Source: Tulasnella sp. 424
Lineage: Eukaryota; Basidiomycota; Agaricomycetes; Cantharellales; Tulasnellaceae
Length of the DNA: 64,000 nt
Assembly (NCBI GenBank): GCA_019633425.1
Contig: WSUB01000152.1
Coordinates: 1 to 64,000 of the forward strand
Reading direction: 5' to 3'
The number at the start of each line of letters is the position of its first letter. The first letter of the stretch is position 1. Position numbers and translations under genes: made by a program. This document shows positions 46,462 through 57,370 of this stretch, in pieces. Below the pieces are notes generated by a model that was not told the origin of the DNA, did no database searches, and worked only from the letters and a program-made list of their open reading frames with translations.

Positions 46462-49400
46462 CTACGGACGGACCCTCAGTTTGAGCTGAGGCGTAGCAAG
46501 CTGAGGGACTCGACGTATGAAGCTCCTTACGTCGCACAACGTGAACGAGTTCTGTGGCACTGGCGTCGAACCTACGCATTCTATGTCCATCCACCACGGT
46601 CGCTCCCATGTCATCGACGTCATTGGCATGTAAACCAACTCTCTCTGACTCCGGGAACTCTCCTGTTGGGTTCGAATTTCTCGGTCAAGAACCAACGACG
46701 CCTCGAAGTGCAACGCAGCTTCGTCCCTCTGCTCCAACTCCACCAAAATCACTGCCTTCTGATATAGGCATTCAGATAAATCCTTCAGAATACCCGGGTT
46801 TCTCTTGCACGTCGTGGCGGCTTCGTCTCCCATCACGAACTTCTCTGTCTCGTCAGATCGCTCCTGCCACCCGCCGAGATTCGAAGCAGCCCCTGCAGCA
46901 TTGACGACGACGGGAGACAAAACCCGATGATACGCGTAGCACGCTTCCTCTAGAGCGTTGGTCATCTCTTCCCATCTCCCCTGCTTCCTAAGGCAGGCTG
47001 CAAGCCTAGCTAAGACTCCAGCCAAGTCCACGTGAACACTACACCTTCGAGCGACTCCGAACGACTCCCTGTAATAACCCTCTGCGACTGCATAGGCGTC
47101 CCGTTCCATCTCAATATCTCCGAGCTGAGATAAAGCAGTAATCAATCCTGGGTTCCATCCAATTCGACGGGCAATATCTGCGGCCGCAGCAAGGGTCACC
47201 ACCGCCTTGTCCAAATCCCTTTGGGCGAACTCTGTACGCCCAAGTATGACAAGTCCGTTTGCTTCTCCTAGCAGGTCTCCGCAGCTCGATGCCACTCTAA
47301 TGGCTTCTCGAACCACTACAACTGCATCCTCGTAGCGACCATTGCCTGAATGGATCTCTGCCATTCTTTCTAGACAGCGGATGGTACCGACTTGGTCCTT
47401 CTGTTTCTGAAAAATGGTAAGGGATTCGTTTAGAGACATCGCAGCCTCCTCTTCTTTCCCTTGCTTAAGGAGAGCCGAGCTGAGCCAGAAAGAGGCGTTT
47501 GCGACACCGACCTCGTCGTGAAGCTCTCGGAACTCATCGAGGGCTGAGAGGGAGAGTCTGAGCGATTTTTCAAACTCGCATCGGTGATAGAGTTGCGCTG
47601 CCTGCTTGTAGTGCACAGAGGCGATGCGTTCTGCAGATTCGGTTGATTGATGTAACTCCAGAGCCCGCTCCAAGTAGATAGCTCCTTGTTCGTAATTTCC
47701 GTTCCAATTTTGAAGGTCCCCAAGGCTTTCCAACAGCGCCGCTGAGTGTGAAACATCAGGACTCTCCGATTTAGGAGTACAGCGAGGCTGTTGGGGACGA
47801 CGTGCCGGACCGTCAGAGGGTTGTTTTGGGGAAACCCATAGCCTAGTGAAACGCACCAGTGAAGCAACGGTGGTCAGGGCCATGCCACTTGTCGGTCGGT
47901 CATTAGGGTACACCGCCCAACATCTTGTCATCAATTCCCCGAGAGGCTGACATTCACGAAATTGAGATACTCCGCCGAGTTGTGGAAATTGACCTTCGAA
48001 GATGAAACGAAAAATCCTGTAATCGGCATCAGTTCCTTCGTAAGGAAGTTTCCCCGTCATTATCTGCGTGTATTTCCCTTTAGTAACCTTTCAATAAAAG
48101 TATTTTTGGGTTACTGACTTCCCAAATAAGCCAGGCCCAGGCGTAGACATCACTGCTGGGACTCCGCGGGCTTCCGTCGAGGAGTTCTGGACTGCACCAG
48201 CGAATAGCTCCTCTGAAACCGGTTGATGGCTCTAATATTGCGAACTCAATGTCTTCGTAGAGTCTAGCTAAGCCGAAGTCACATAAGACCGCCTTGCACT
48301 GAGAATTGACTAATACATTGGCCTTTTTTTAGGGGGGGGGGGGGGTGTTAGGGTCAGGATGGGGTTTTGGACACCGAAAGCTTCACCCTCACCGACGTGA
48401 TGCAGCCATGGCATATGGCAGGTGTGTGCGAATGAAGAAATGCCAACGCGTCAATCGTGTCATAAATCTAGAAAAATAAAGGTAAGGGAACGTGAAGCCA
48501 GTGGTCGGGATGGATGGCATTCACCAAGGACAGTTTCTCTGGAATCTGAAGTCCTCTTGAAGAAGCAAATTCGCTGACGTTGCCCCAGGTCTCCCAAGGA
48601 GAGATGAGCCATGCATCTCCACGGTCCAAATTGGCATAAAACCCAAGAAAGGTCACGATACGCGGATGTTTGCTAATGCTTGACCACGTAAGGAGCTCTA
48701 TGGTAAGGTCCTACAAGCAAAAGAATGGGCAAAACATGTCAAGTTAGATGCTCTAAGTAACGGTACTTGAACTTACCCTCTTGAGATTCATTACGTCATC
48801 TACAGCACTGAAACGTAGTTTTTTGACGGCAACCAGTTGAGGAGGTTCATGATAGTAAATGGTTTCAGCCCAACGGGGCAGAAAGGAGGCGGGATGAAGC
48901 ATTGCTTTTTGTACGGTTCCGAATCCTCCGGAGCGGTTCGGTTCTCCATCGTCAACAAATACAATCCGCCGACGATCGATAATGTGTTGGGTCAGCTGGC
49001 GATATTCCTCATCCTGCCAATTTTCAGTCTTGAACTTGATACATGGTGGAGCAATGATATGTACTTACAATGGCGCGCATCTTGGCTCGTTTAAGATGAT
49101 CCGCTGAAGTGAGATCTTCGTCAGGTTGAGGTTGCCTTCGTCTAATTGTTGGAGTCTTGCGAGGTAAGGATTGTACGCTTCCTGGCGCCGGCTTTTGGCG
49201 AGGCTAACGATGGGTGCCATTTACTAAGAATGAGCTCCGGAGATCTTCTTTAAAGTTTACTTACCAGAAACGCGACGGTGGTTCTGCAAACTCGGCTGGA
49301 TGGTCGCGTTCCCGGCTCAAACGCCCAGCAGCTTCTCATTAAATCCCTAATTGATAGATAACCCCCCAGAGCGGGCTCGTTTTCAAGGTCAGGAAACCTT

Positions 49401-50484
49401 TTCTCCATGATTTGATAGGTGATGGCGATGTCGGTGGAAACGTTGTTGTAAGGTGATTTGTCTGTGAAGATCTGTCCATCCCTTGCCCGTGAGTCTGTCG
49501 CTCGACCACAGATGAGCTTATGACTAACCGCCCGAACTAACCACGCCCAAGCATACACATCACTGTTGGGAGTTCGCGGGCTACCTAGGAGAAGCTCTGG
49601 ACTACACCAGCGAACAGACCCTTTGAACCCCGTCGAAGTCTCCAAGCTTTTGAAGCTCCGGTCTTCGTAAAGACGAGCTAAGCCAAAATCGCAGAGCATA
49701 GCCTCGTGCTCCGCATTGACAAGAACATTTTCCTTCCATTTGTCATCGTCAGAAGCTACTCAGCACGATAGAGGTCGAATCGTACCTCTTTGATGTCTCC
49801 ATGGCAGACAGGTGGGTTAAGTGAATGAAGGAATACTAAGGCGTCGATAATGTTGTAGACCTGGAGGAGGTTGTTCAGAGCTGGAGAGACCGTTTCTTGT
49901 GTTGAAACTTACTAATGATAGCTTCTCTGGAGGCTCGAGGGCACGCTGGGAAAGAAAATCACGAATATTGCCATAGGGCTCCCATGGAGAGAAGAACCAA
50001 GCCTCTCCCCCTTTAAAGTCGGCGTAGAATCCGAGAAACCGGGCAATTCCCGGGTGATTTTGAATGCTGGCCCAGACCAGTAGTTCCCTAGCGAATACCT
50101 GGTGAAGAATTAGTTCGCTTCGGTCTGTCGGAAGTCAAGGGATAAAGAAACCCACCGTTTTAGCATTTGGAGAGGCATACACACCCGAAAGTTTTATCTG
50201 CTTGACAGCCACAGTTTGAGGCGGCCCCTGGGAGGCTAGCCATGGTGGGAGATAAGGAGAGTAATGAAGTGTGGCTTTTCGAACGATGCCAAATCCCCCA
50301 GAGCGGTTAGGTTCGGTTTCGACAAAAGTCACTCGTCTGTGATCGACTCTATATCTTTCTAGATCTCGGAATATCTCTTCCTATAAGGACGTCCGTCATG
50401 GGTAAGCCATTGCTTCGGGTTGAAGGCGGCGCTTACAGTTTCCTGTTCCCTGATGCGTCGTCTGTCAGTCTCATCAGTCGACAT
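46462..50484 (-). CDS. Tandem kinase-pseudokinase-TPR protein
   Basis: A long multi-exon gene from ATG 50484 (MSTDETDRRRIREQET) to TAG at 46462. Kinase 1 has the glycine loop RSGGFGIV, lysine in TVAVKQ, HGDIKE, ILVN, CDFGLARLYED and WCSPELL; its key residues are present. A 61-bp intron (49264-49204) then joins, in phase, a linker (PRQKPAPGSVQS) to a second kinase domain with RSGGFGTV and LVAVKK. There the catalytic loop reads HGCITS: the catalytic Asp is Cys (codon 48404-48402) and the following Lys is Thr. DFG is kept, so kinase 2 looks like a pseudokinase that may still bind nucleotide. A TPR region of about 380 residues follows from around 47770 (ALLESLGDLQNWNGNYEQ). The ends of some middle exons are approximate. 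A two-gene reading breaks the frame, because an ATG at 49220 runs in another phase. Confidence 0.78.
48332..48345. repeat. 14-bp homopolymer G tract inside an intron
   Basis: Fourteen G residues on the plus strand, giving a C-run polypyrimidine tract directly before an AAAAAAAG acceptor of the kinase gene on the minus strand. Confidence 0.9.
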
Positions 50485-51719
50485 CAGTAGGATGGTGTGT
50501 GACTTGTTCGCTCCTCTTGCACTAAGGGTGATTGAATTGATTCTGAGAAGATGTTGCACGACTAGCCGCCAGCGAGGAGATGGAATGTGGTGTGGGAACA
50601 ACATCCCTTACGCCTCGTGTTATATTCCGTCCGTAAACCCCGACTCACACTCACACTCGCTCGACCTCCCCACACACCATTCACCAACCCAACCCAAAGT
50701 AAAAAAATTCAATGTAAATAGGAATGCTATATCCCCTCGATTTGTAGACTATCCTTGTAAATATCTCCTACATATAAGATCTAGCGGAAGTGCGTGAATG
50801 AGCAACTGCCCAAGTACTAGCACGCGGTAAGACACTCTCACAGGCATCTTATGACCACCAAATCTTTCCCTGATTGTTGAGGATTAAATTATTCCTCTTT
50901 ATTACTCTAAAATTGGGTGGCTTAGTCGGCTTTTGGGGTATGCTGAACATAGGCGTACCATTTATTTCTGCTTGCCCCGAATGCGGCAACAGACTCAGAG
51001 AAATATAATGAAGCTTTGGGCTTTTTAGAGCTCTCGCTGGAGCTGGAAGATGACTGAGGACCTTCTCATATCATAGAATGCCGAGGGAGCAGCCCGTCGG
51101 GGCACCCGCCTACCCGGTATAGTTCCTGCCTTTTACCCAAGGACTTACCTTACTACCACAACAATTTTAGACAGGCTATTCATGTTTGCACTATCATAAT
51201 CTCTTTCTGGTGGATGAATCTGACTTGGTGGTTCACCGTCGACGGTTCGCGAAAATGGGACTCAAGGGTAGCTCGTCACGCGCGTGAGGTCGACGGTATC
51301 CAAGGCTCGTGACGGTGGATTTACCGTAAGTGAGAATCTGTGAGTTTGCCGGTAGGGTAGCGTTGTTTTTATCTGTAAATATTACCTTAGTATCTGTACT
51401 GGCCGACAAATATGTCTTAACGAGAGGCTGACGGAGCTAACGTGCTGTTAGATATGCTGACCATCGTCCTCCTCATTGTCTCCCCCAAATTTATTTAAGC
51501 TAATTGAATCATATACTACCTCGAATTCTTCGTTCCCCAATCGGTTATGGAACCGGCAACACGGGACCACAGCGCGGCCCGCGCGGAGGAGTGCCCACTT
51601 GGCGAGTCCCTCGTCCCATCAAGTGGCAGCTCCATGATTGTGTTATTTGTTGTTTGCATAGATAGCCACATATATATCGACCCAGACTGCCTTTTTACAT
51701 TCACGACATACTGTATGTG
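50485..51719. other. Intergenic region upstream of the tandem-kinase gene
   Basis: This contains the promoter of the kinase gene and otherwise no supported gene. It is relatively AT-rich at 50700-51000. Confidence 0.4.
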
Positions 51720-51862
51720 AGTGTGTGGGTCGGGGGTGTGTGTGTGCGCGCGCGTGCGGTCATTTCCGGACAGTATATGTGCCATAGGTTCGTATGGCAC
51801 ATATATTGTGCAAAAATGCGCCACACGCGCACACACGCGGCCGACCTCACCCCACACCGACT
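51720..51862. repeat. Long imperfect hairpin (inverted repeat)
   Basis: A foldback of about 140 bp. The centre ATATGTGCCATA / GGTTCG / TATGGCACATAT is perfect with a 6-base loop (51787-51792). The arms continue outward with GTGTGTGTGTGCGCGCGCG on the left pairing imperfectly with CGCGCACACACGCGG on the right, to about 65 nt per arm. It could be a MITE-like element or a transcript folding into a small-RNA precursor. Confidence 0.8.
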
Positions 51863-52347
51863 TCTTCAAAACACACCCGCCTCAAGGCTACACCTACGCA
51901 CCTATTGACCACTGCACACCCAGCTTCAACTAATATACACTGAGGGTCCGGCACTGAAAACTCCTGACTTGCACCCAAGTTGCCTGCAACACACTCGGGG
52001 TCCTATTGACCACTGGAGGCCTCCGGCCGGTTGGAAGGAAGACTCAGCTGGGTTCGAAAGCAGGTCTTGAGTGGAGCTCTTTGTAACCAAAATTCCAAGG
52101 CTAACGCTGCTTGTCAGTACCTGTCACAAGCATGTGCGGCGAGTAAGATGCGCCCTGCGAACGTTTAATTTCAATTAAGTTGCGTACCTTGAACGAGAAC
52201 CCACGCGTTTCGCCATCTAGTTCTTCCAGATGAGGTATTGATTAATATATCTTTGCAGCAGGTTACTTCGGGAGGGCGTTGAGACGTAGATTTGTATGTG
52301 AAGACGGCAGGGGCGCGTTCAGCGAGGCCGTGACTAGGTACATTTGG
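51863..52347. other. Non-coding spacer between the hairpin and the direct repeats
   Basis: I see no gene. CCTATTGACCACTG occurs twice, at about 51899 and 52003. Confidence 0.4.
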
Positions 52348-52530
52348 CTTGTTCTAAGACAAGCCCGTAGGCCTAAGTCGTAATAAGTACGTATTATTAT
52401 AGAATTAGTCTGGACGGGCGAAAAGGTGGCCTGTGTGGGTGGAGCAGGGCGTGTATGTGCGAGGAAAGGTAGGTTGGGATTTGTGGATACTTGCGCAGAA
52501 CACAGCCGAGAGCTGTGCCTAAGTAGGTTG
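52348..52530. repeat. Direct repeat, unit 1
   Basis: It begins GGCTTGTTCTAAGACAAGCC and contains TAGTCTGGACGGGCGAA and GATTTGTGGATACTTGCGC. The order is repeated in the next unit. Its 3' part resembles an arm of the hairpin at 51720-51862. Confidence 0.7.
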
Positions 52531-52705
52531 GGCTGGTTCTAAGACAAAGCGGACGAGTGTGAATTGTGGTAAGTGTTGATACATATCATATAAGCAGTCT
52601 AGATGGGCGAAGGAGGGGGGTTTATGTACAGAAGAGGATGTGTGTACGAGGAAGGGATGTGTGGGGGCTTGTGGATATTTTGCACAAAATATAGCCCATA
52701 TGTTC
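52531..52705. repeat. Direct repeat, unit 2
   Basis: It begins GGCTGGTTCTAAGACAAAGC, followed by CAGTCTAGATGGGCGAA and GCTTGTGGATATTTTGCAC, in the same order and spacing as unit 1. ATTTTGCACAAAATATAGCC closely resembles the hairpin arm read in reverse complement. Confidence 0.7.
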
Positions 52706-53435
52706 GCCCGTTCACGTTATTTCCTAGCCTCCCAGGTCAGACGTTTCCTTTCCGGTAACCAAATCGTGTCTGTGGGAAAATCAGGCAAGCTGATAAACAC
52801 AAAGCTCCGTCAACGGCAGATGTCTCGCGAGGAACGTCTGGCATTCTAAATGCCAAATTGATCGTCGACCACAGCCTGAGCAGTTCCTTGAAGTTCTAGG
52901 GCTTGGTTCAGTGTATGAGTAAAGGGGGCCGTCTTTAGACCGCAAGACTAAATGTGAACATTAGGTCGGAATATGCATGTATTAATTACTATTCTCTGTG
53001 CGAGTGCTGCACGAAGCTCCGAAGGTGTTTGTATAAGGGGTACCGGCGGACAACCAACCGCAGCAACTGGCGGATATGGTTGAGAATGTGCCACCAGAGT
53101 AGAAAGTCCAGCTAAGAAAAGGACATCTGAGTTTGAATGTGCTCAAGGGGCTCTTATTGCAGTTGATTGTTTATGGACACAGGTGCCTGTGTCTCTAGTA
53201 ACGACTACAGGTGACGACGGGCAGCTTTGGGCGTGTCAAAGAGCGAGAGCAGTCGTGGGTGTTCTGCAGTGCCGCGCCAGGCCGCAAGAAGTCACAGGAA
53301 GGCAATTTGAACTCAACCTCGCATTCGAATTGTGAGAACAGACATCCCACTGAATGAACCATGATCACTGATAGTGATTACCTTGGCTTTTTTGACTAAT
53401 CAGTATTTTGCATTGCAAAGCGCATATAGATTGGT
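52706..53435. other. Spacer before the lectin units
   Basis: I see no gene. Similarity with the other lectin units begins near 53436. Confidence 0.4.
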
Positions 53436-54896
53436 GGCAGACCTCTATTTCAGTTCCTACTCCGACTTCGACTAAGTTCGCCGAGGTCGACGACTAAGCA
53501 AAACTCAGGAAGACCCCTAGGGTGCCAATGGCCAGCCTCCCGAACACCATTGACGCACCTTATCAGCTGGTCTCAATCCGAAGCAGGCGCCGTATTAATG
53601 AAATAACGGAGGAATCCTTCGAATGGCGTGCTATACAGTGTAATTGTTCGTCTCTGTCGGAAACCACAGATACCATAAGATATGCTTCTACCTCTTTTCG
53701 GAGTGCAATACAGTTTATTTTGTTTACGTTTCGACAAGATCTTCTCACCTCGACCTCGGTCGTATTTCAAAATGGATGTTTCTGTTGGAGCATCCACCCC
53801 GCTTGAACGTGGGAAGCGCTAATGTCCGAGCCACAGCACGCCATCGTGACGGCTTTTATTCTAAACTTTTCGCAACAGGAGAGTAATCTGACAGGACAAT
53901 CCGGGGGCTCAGCCATTCCAAGAACATTTTGTTCAAAATTGCGCGACCGAGCTTCGACAACTTTGGCGTCGTCAAAGTACCTGACCGATAGCTGGCCTTC
54001 CACCCCCCACCTCCCTCGTGCTCCCATCGATAATCTGCGCCTCTAATTTGCTTTTCTTGAGCGCGAAGATGTTCTTGTCACCGAAGCAAAGCCATGACCG
54101 GTCTTGTACTGTTTATTGATCATCAGCGAGGCACCGAGCTGATTCCCGCCGAGTCACAGTTCCCATGGGGACCTCATCGGTCGGCCCAATACGATATCTC
54201 AGACGTATTCTGGGCTGGCCTGGTCTCCCAGATTAATGAACTCCCCCATAAAGAAGTCTAGACAGCGACGTTTGTCATTGCGCAATCGGCTTGAGAGGTC
54301 TACTTGGCAGGGGACTGCCTTCCTTCTGTTCGGAAGTCAAACGGCATTGGATCCTCTAAGCTGGCGCTCGCTGTTCGATCAAGAAACTCCGATGCTGTAT
54401 ACTATTTTTAGGAATGGCGAACAAAGGTGTCAACGTTACGCACGAGTCAGGAGTCCCCAGTCGCTCCCAGTGCGTCCGACCTGACAATCATTCAGCAAAA
54501 AAACACATCTTTGACGCAATCTACCTGGTCAATTATCATCGATAACTTCTCAGGATTTACTCCTATCTCGAGGTTGCTTCTTGTTGGACTGAGAGGAACG
54601 AGGCAAGGAATGAGAACTGGGCCCTTCGGCGGTCGGCCGTCGAAGTACTAACCCTCGCGTCATTATGTGTCGGGCTTTGTATTGAGATTATTTTTTAGAT
54701 GTCCGAAAGGTGCAATCTGGGGGTCAATTCTCTCATTTGTCACGAGCACCTCCGGCTTCAAGCCCACAATAGCATCGGAGTTCTGTGAATCTGGAGGCCG
54801 CATGAACGAAGAAGTGATCAAATTAATTTAGAAAGATAATCGATGGTATTCCCACAAAGCAAACTTGAAATGGTTGTCTCAGCTATGTCGCAAAGG

Positions 54897-54903
54897 TATA
54901 AAA
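54897..54903 (+). promoter_or_regulatory. TATA box of lectin copy 2
   Basis: TATAAAA begins exactly 123 bp before the ATG at 55020, as in the other two lectin copies, and is followed by the shared CCTCAGCAAACCA. Confidence 0.65.
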
Positions 54904-55019
54904 TGCCCTCTGCTTGAAGATGACCATGCCTCAGCAAACCATCCAGTTCGCCCTTCCAGCCTACCTCCAAATCAACCTTCCTCTCAACCAGTTTCTATCT
55001 TCACCCACATCTCGTCGAT

Positions 55020-55859
55020 ATGTCTGCTGTTACATCTTTCAACACCCAGGAGGTCCACCTCTGGAACAACCCCCAGGCTCAGACTTCCAAGACCATTAAC
55101 CTCCCCCAGACCTATGTCGCTCCCCCCAGACTCGCCGTCGGTATCAACCAGCTCGACCTAAAGAGCGGCACTAACCTCCGCGTCCGAGCTTACGCAGACA
55201 ACATCGACGCCAAGCAGTACAATGCACACGTCGACACCTGGGCCGATACCACCCTATACTCCGCTGGGATCGACACACTCGTCCTGAAGCCCGCCAATCT
55301 CGACATCCTATCGGGCGAGTTTAGTACTCAGGACGACCACGCTTGGGACAAGCCTCAGCTTCAGACGTCTCGTCGTATCAACTTCGAGCGTCCCTTCGTG
55401 ACTACCCCGAAGGTCATTGTCTTCCTCAGGGAGTTCGACACGGGCTCAGGATCCAGCACACGCATCAGGACCTACACCTCCGACATTGACGCCAAGGGCT
55501 TCACCATCCACATCGATACCTGGTCTGACACGATTCTCTACTCCGCCATCGCCGGCTGGGTTGCCTACCCTGAGGATAAGGACTACATCTACAGCGGCAC
55601 GGCCAGCACCCTGGACGTCCGTCCCTGGCAGAACCCTCAGGCGCAAACTCACAAAGACATCAACTTCCATGGCACCCAGTTCTTGCAGAAGCCCACCGTT
55701 TTCGTCGCTCTCAACTCGATCGATATCGACACCGCGGAGAACCTTAGGGTTCGGGCTTACGTCGACAGCGTTACGACCGGGGGCCTGACCTGGCATATCG
55801 ATAGCTGGGCCGATACGAAGCTCTGGTCTGGAGGTATCAGCTACCTTGTCTTCAACTAA
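55020..55859 (+). CDS. H-type lectin with three tandem domains, copy 2
   Basis: A single exon of 279 residues with no signal peptide. The three H-type lectin domains are at about residues 15-95, 105-185 and 205-279. Landmarks in order: TINLPQTYVAPPRLAVGINQ, HVDTWADTTLYSAGIDTLVL, INFERPFVTTPKVIVFLREF, HIDTWSDTILYSAIAGWVAY, FVALNSIDIDTAENLRVRAY and HIDSWADTKLWSGGISYLVF. The repeated HIDTW-SDT hairpin is the sugar-binding edge in this family (GalNAc/Gal). The central domain is the most conserved among the three gene copies; the first domain varies most in its RxRAY-adjacent loop (AYADNIDAKQYNAHV here). Such differences could tune sugar preference. The product is expected to be cytoplasmic. Confidence 0.93.
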   Translation: MSAVTSFNTQEVHLWNNPQAQTSKTINLPQTYVAPPRLAVGINQLDLKSGTNLRVRAYADNIDAKQYNAHVDTWADTTLYSAGIDTLVLKPANLDILSGEFSTQDDHAWDKPQLQTSRRINFERPFVTTPKVIVFLREFDTGSGSSTRIRTYTSDIDAKGFTIHIDTWSDTILYSAIAGWVAYPEDKDYIYSGTASTLDVRPWQNPQAQTHKDINFHGTQFLQKPTVFVALNSIDIDTAENLRVRAYVDSVTTGGLTWHIDSWADTKLWSGGISYLVFN

Positions 55860-56281
55860 GGTGGGCATCAATTGTTGTATACAAACCCCAGAGTCCCAAG
55901 CTTACCTTTTTTTCTGGTTCTTGGGGTAGTACAAGCTCGGCTAAGAAGATTTGAACAACGGACGCCGGAACCTTGGTTTTGCCTTTCTTAGTTTTTCTTC
56001 CAGGATTTGAATGAAATGTAATGTTGTCTGACCTGTTGCCCGACGCGAAAACCCCCGTTCCTCGGCGGTTGCGTTCAATCGGTCTTTTTGCACCCGGTGC
56101 GCAAAAGGCGTAATCGGCGATTTGAGCTTCTCTCCCATAAAGAAAAAAAAACAGAAACCACGGTCGCGTCACAATATAGTCTATCCGCAAAGCTAGCACA
56201 TCTGACGGCGGTGTTGCGTCTATCTTCCGTGCCATTAAGATGCTGGTGTCAGGGATCGCGGACGCACTTCGCGGCGGCGGA

Positions 56282-57370
56282 CGAACCTCACGGGTATGGG
56301 ATGGGCAGTAACCTTTATCGACTTCTCACACCGTCCGGCATCATCCGTGACGTTACTATCTCCCCGTACTTCCCTGCGACTGTCGACCATATCACAGCTG
56401 TGAATGGTATTTGAGGACGCTCGGCCAACACCCTACTTGAAACCACCGACGTCATCTACGACCTTACGGTCCCTTATACTTTCGGCCTCTCAGGTGAGCT
56501 GGCTCATCGATTCTTAATAATCGCGAAATCTGTGGTACATACTTCCGGGACGTGTGGTCTACGACAAGAAGGCGCACCGAACAGTTGTACGGGGATGCGG
56601 ATCGACTTCGACAACTATGATAATCCGAATCAATGTCAATTCATATACCACAATATTCAGACCGACACTGCTCTTGTGGAGATAAATTGAAACGCTATCA
56701 CCACTTAATCGCTCTTGGCTGTGTTGACCTGCAGGTAGTCCTAGACAGCATGAACTTTGAGCCAGAAGACTATATTGCTCTAGATGAAGACCTCCCTATT
56801 ACAAATGGTGCGCAAGATGTCAGTCCAGGTACCCCTTCAAACACTTTCTTTCACGTTCTTCGTGTTCCATCGACTGGTGCAGATCCGTTTCTTCACAGCG
56901 CATCCCACAAGACGCCTTCCACACGATCACAACCCCTCCTATCTCTGAGAACAGTAGCGTGCTGAGAAGTCCTTGGACCTCACCAACCGCGCCCAACACT
57001 CACTACATCCAAGCCATCAATAGAAGTCCTCCGGATAGAAAACCAGCTCGAAACTTTGCGCAACGCTTTGATGGTGCATAATCGACGCGAATGGCTGTAC
57101 TGATTTGGGTGGCTTGACCCCGACTACAGGCTTGGCGGCATCGGGCATGGAATTTGACAGTACAAGCGGACCAAGGGGGAGAGTGTGGCAACGGACGTTC
57201 CATCTCAGGTCAGGTCGTCGGTCGTAGACCTCATCTCCGGTTTCTGTCGGTCAGGTTCAACTTCCAATCTCATTGCTTCTATCGGCGTAACTTTCTCCGA
57301 GTCGACCTTCATTTCAGCTCCTATTCGAGTTTGGCTCCTGGTCTTCGTTGAGGTCGACGACTACTGGTGA
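56282..57370 (+). pseudogene. Decayed gene of unknown family, copy 2
   Basis: Counterpart of 32160-33250 (-). Segments ANTLLETTDVIYDLTVPYT, FEPEDYIALDEDL and AQDVSP match that copy. Stops and shifts break the frame, including TGA near 56413. The 3' part is Ser/Thr-rich (IGVTFSESTFIS). The family is not recognised. Confidence 0.45.

Larger units (their letters stand above)
53436..56240 (+). repeat. Lectin duplication unit, first direct copy
   Basis: It starts near TTCAGTTCCTACTCCGACTT, matching 57303 onward, and runs through a decayed spacer, the lectin gene at 55020 and the shared 3' flank. The spacer (53436-54890) has no intact gene; its open frames match frames at 57350-57665 with many indels. 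It lacks the decayed gene found upstream in the other two units. Confidence 0.75.

Noticed and set aside
49205..49260. Reading the tandem-kinase locus as two separate kinase genes
   Set aside because: The ATG at 49220 runs in a different phase from the second kinase, while a 61-bp intron with GTAAGT and TTAG joins both kinases in phase. Transcript data could still overturn this.
50485..53435. A CRISPR-like array in the repeat region
   Set aside because: The repeats are long, diverged and without spacers, and the DNA is eukaryotic.
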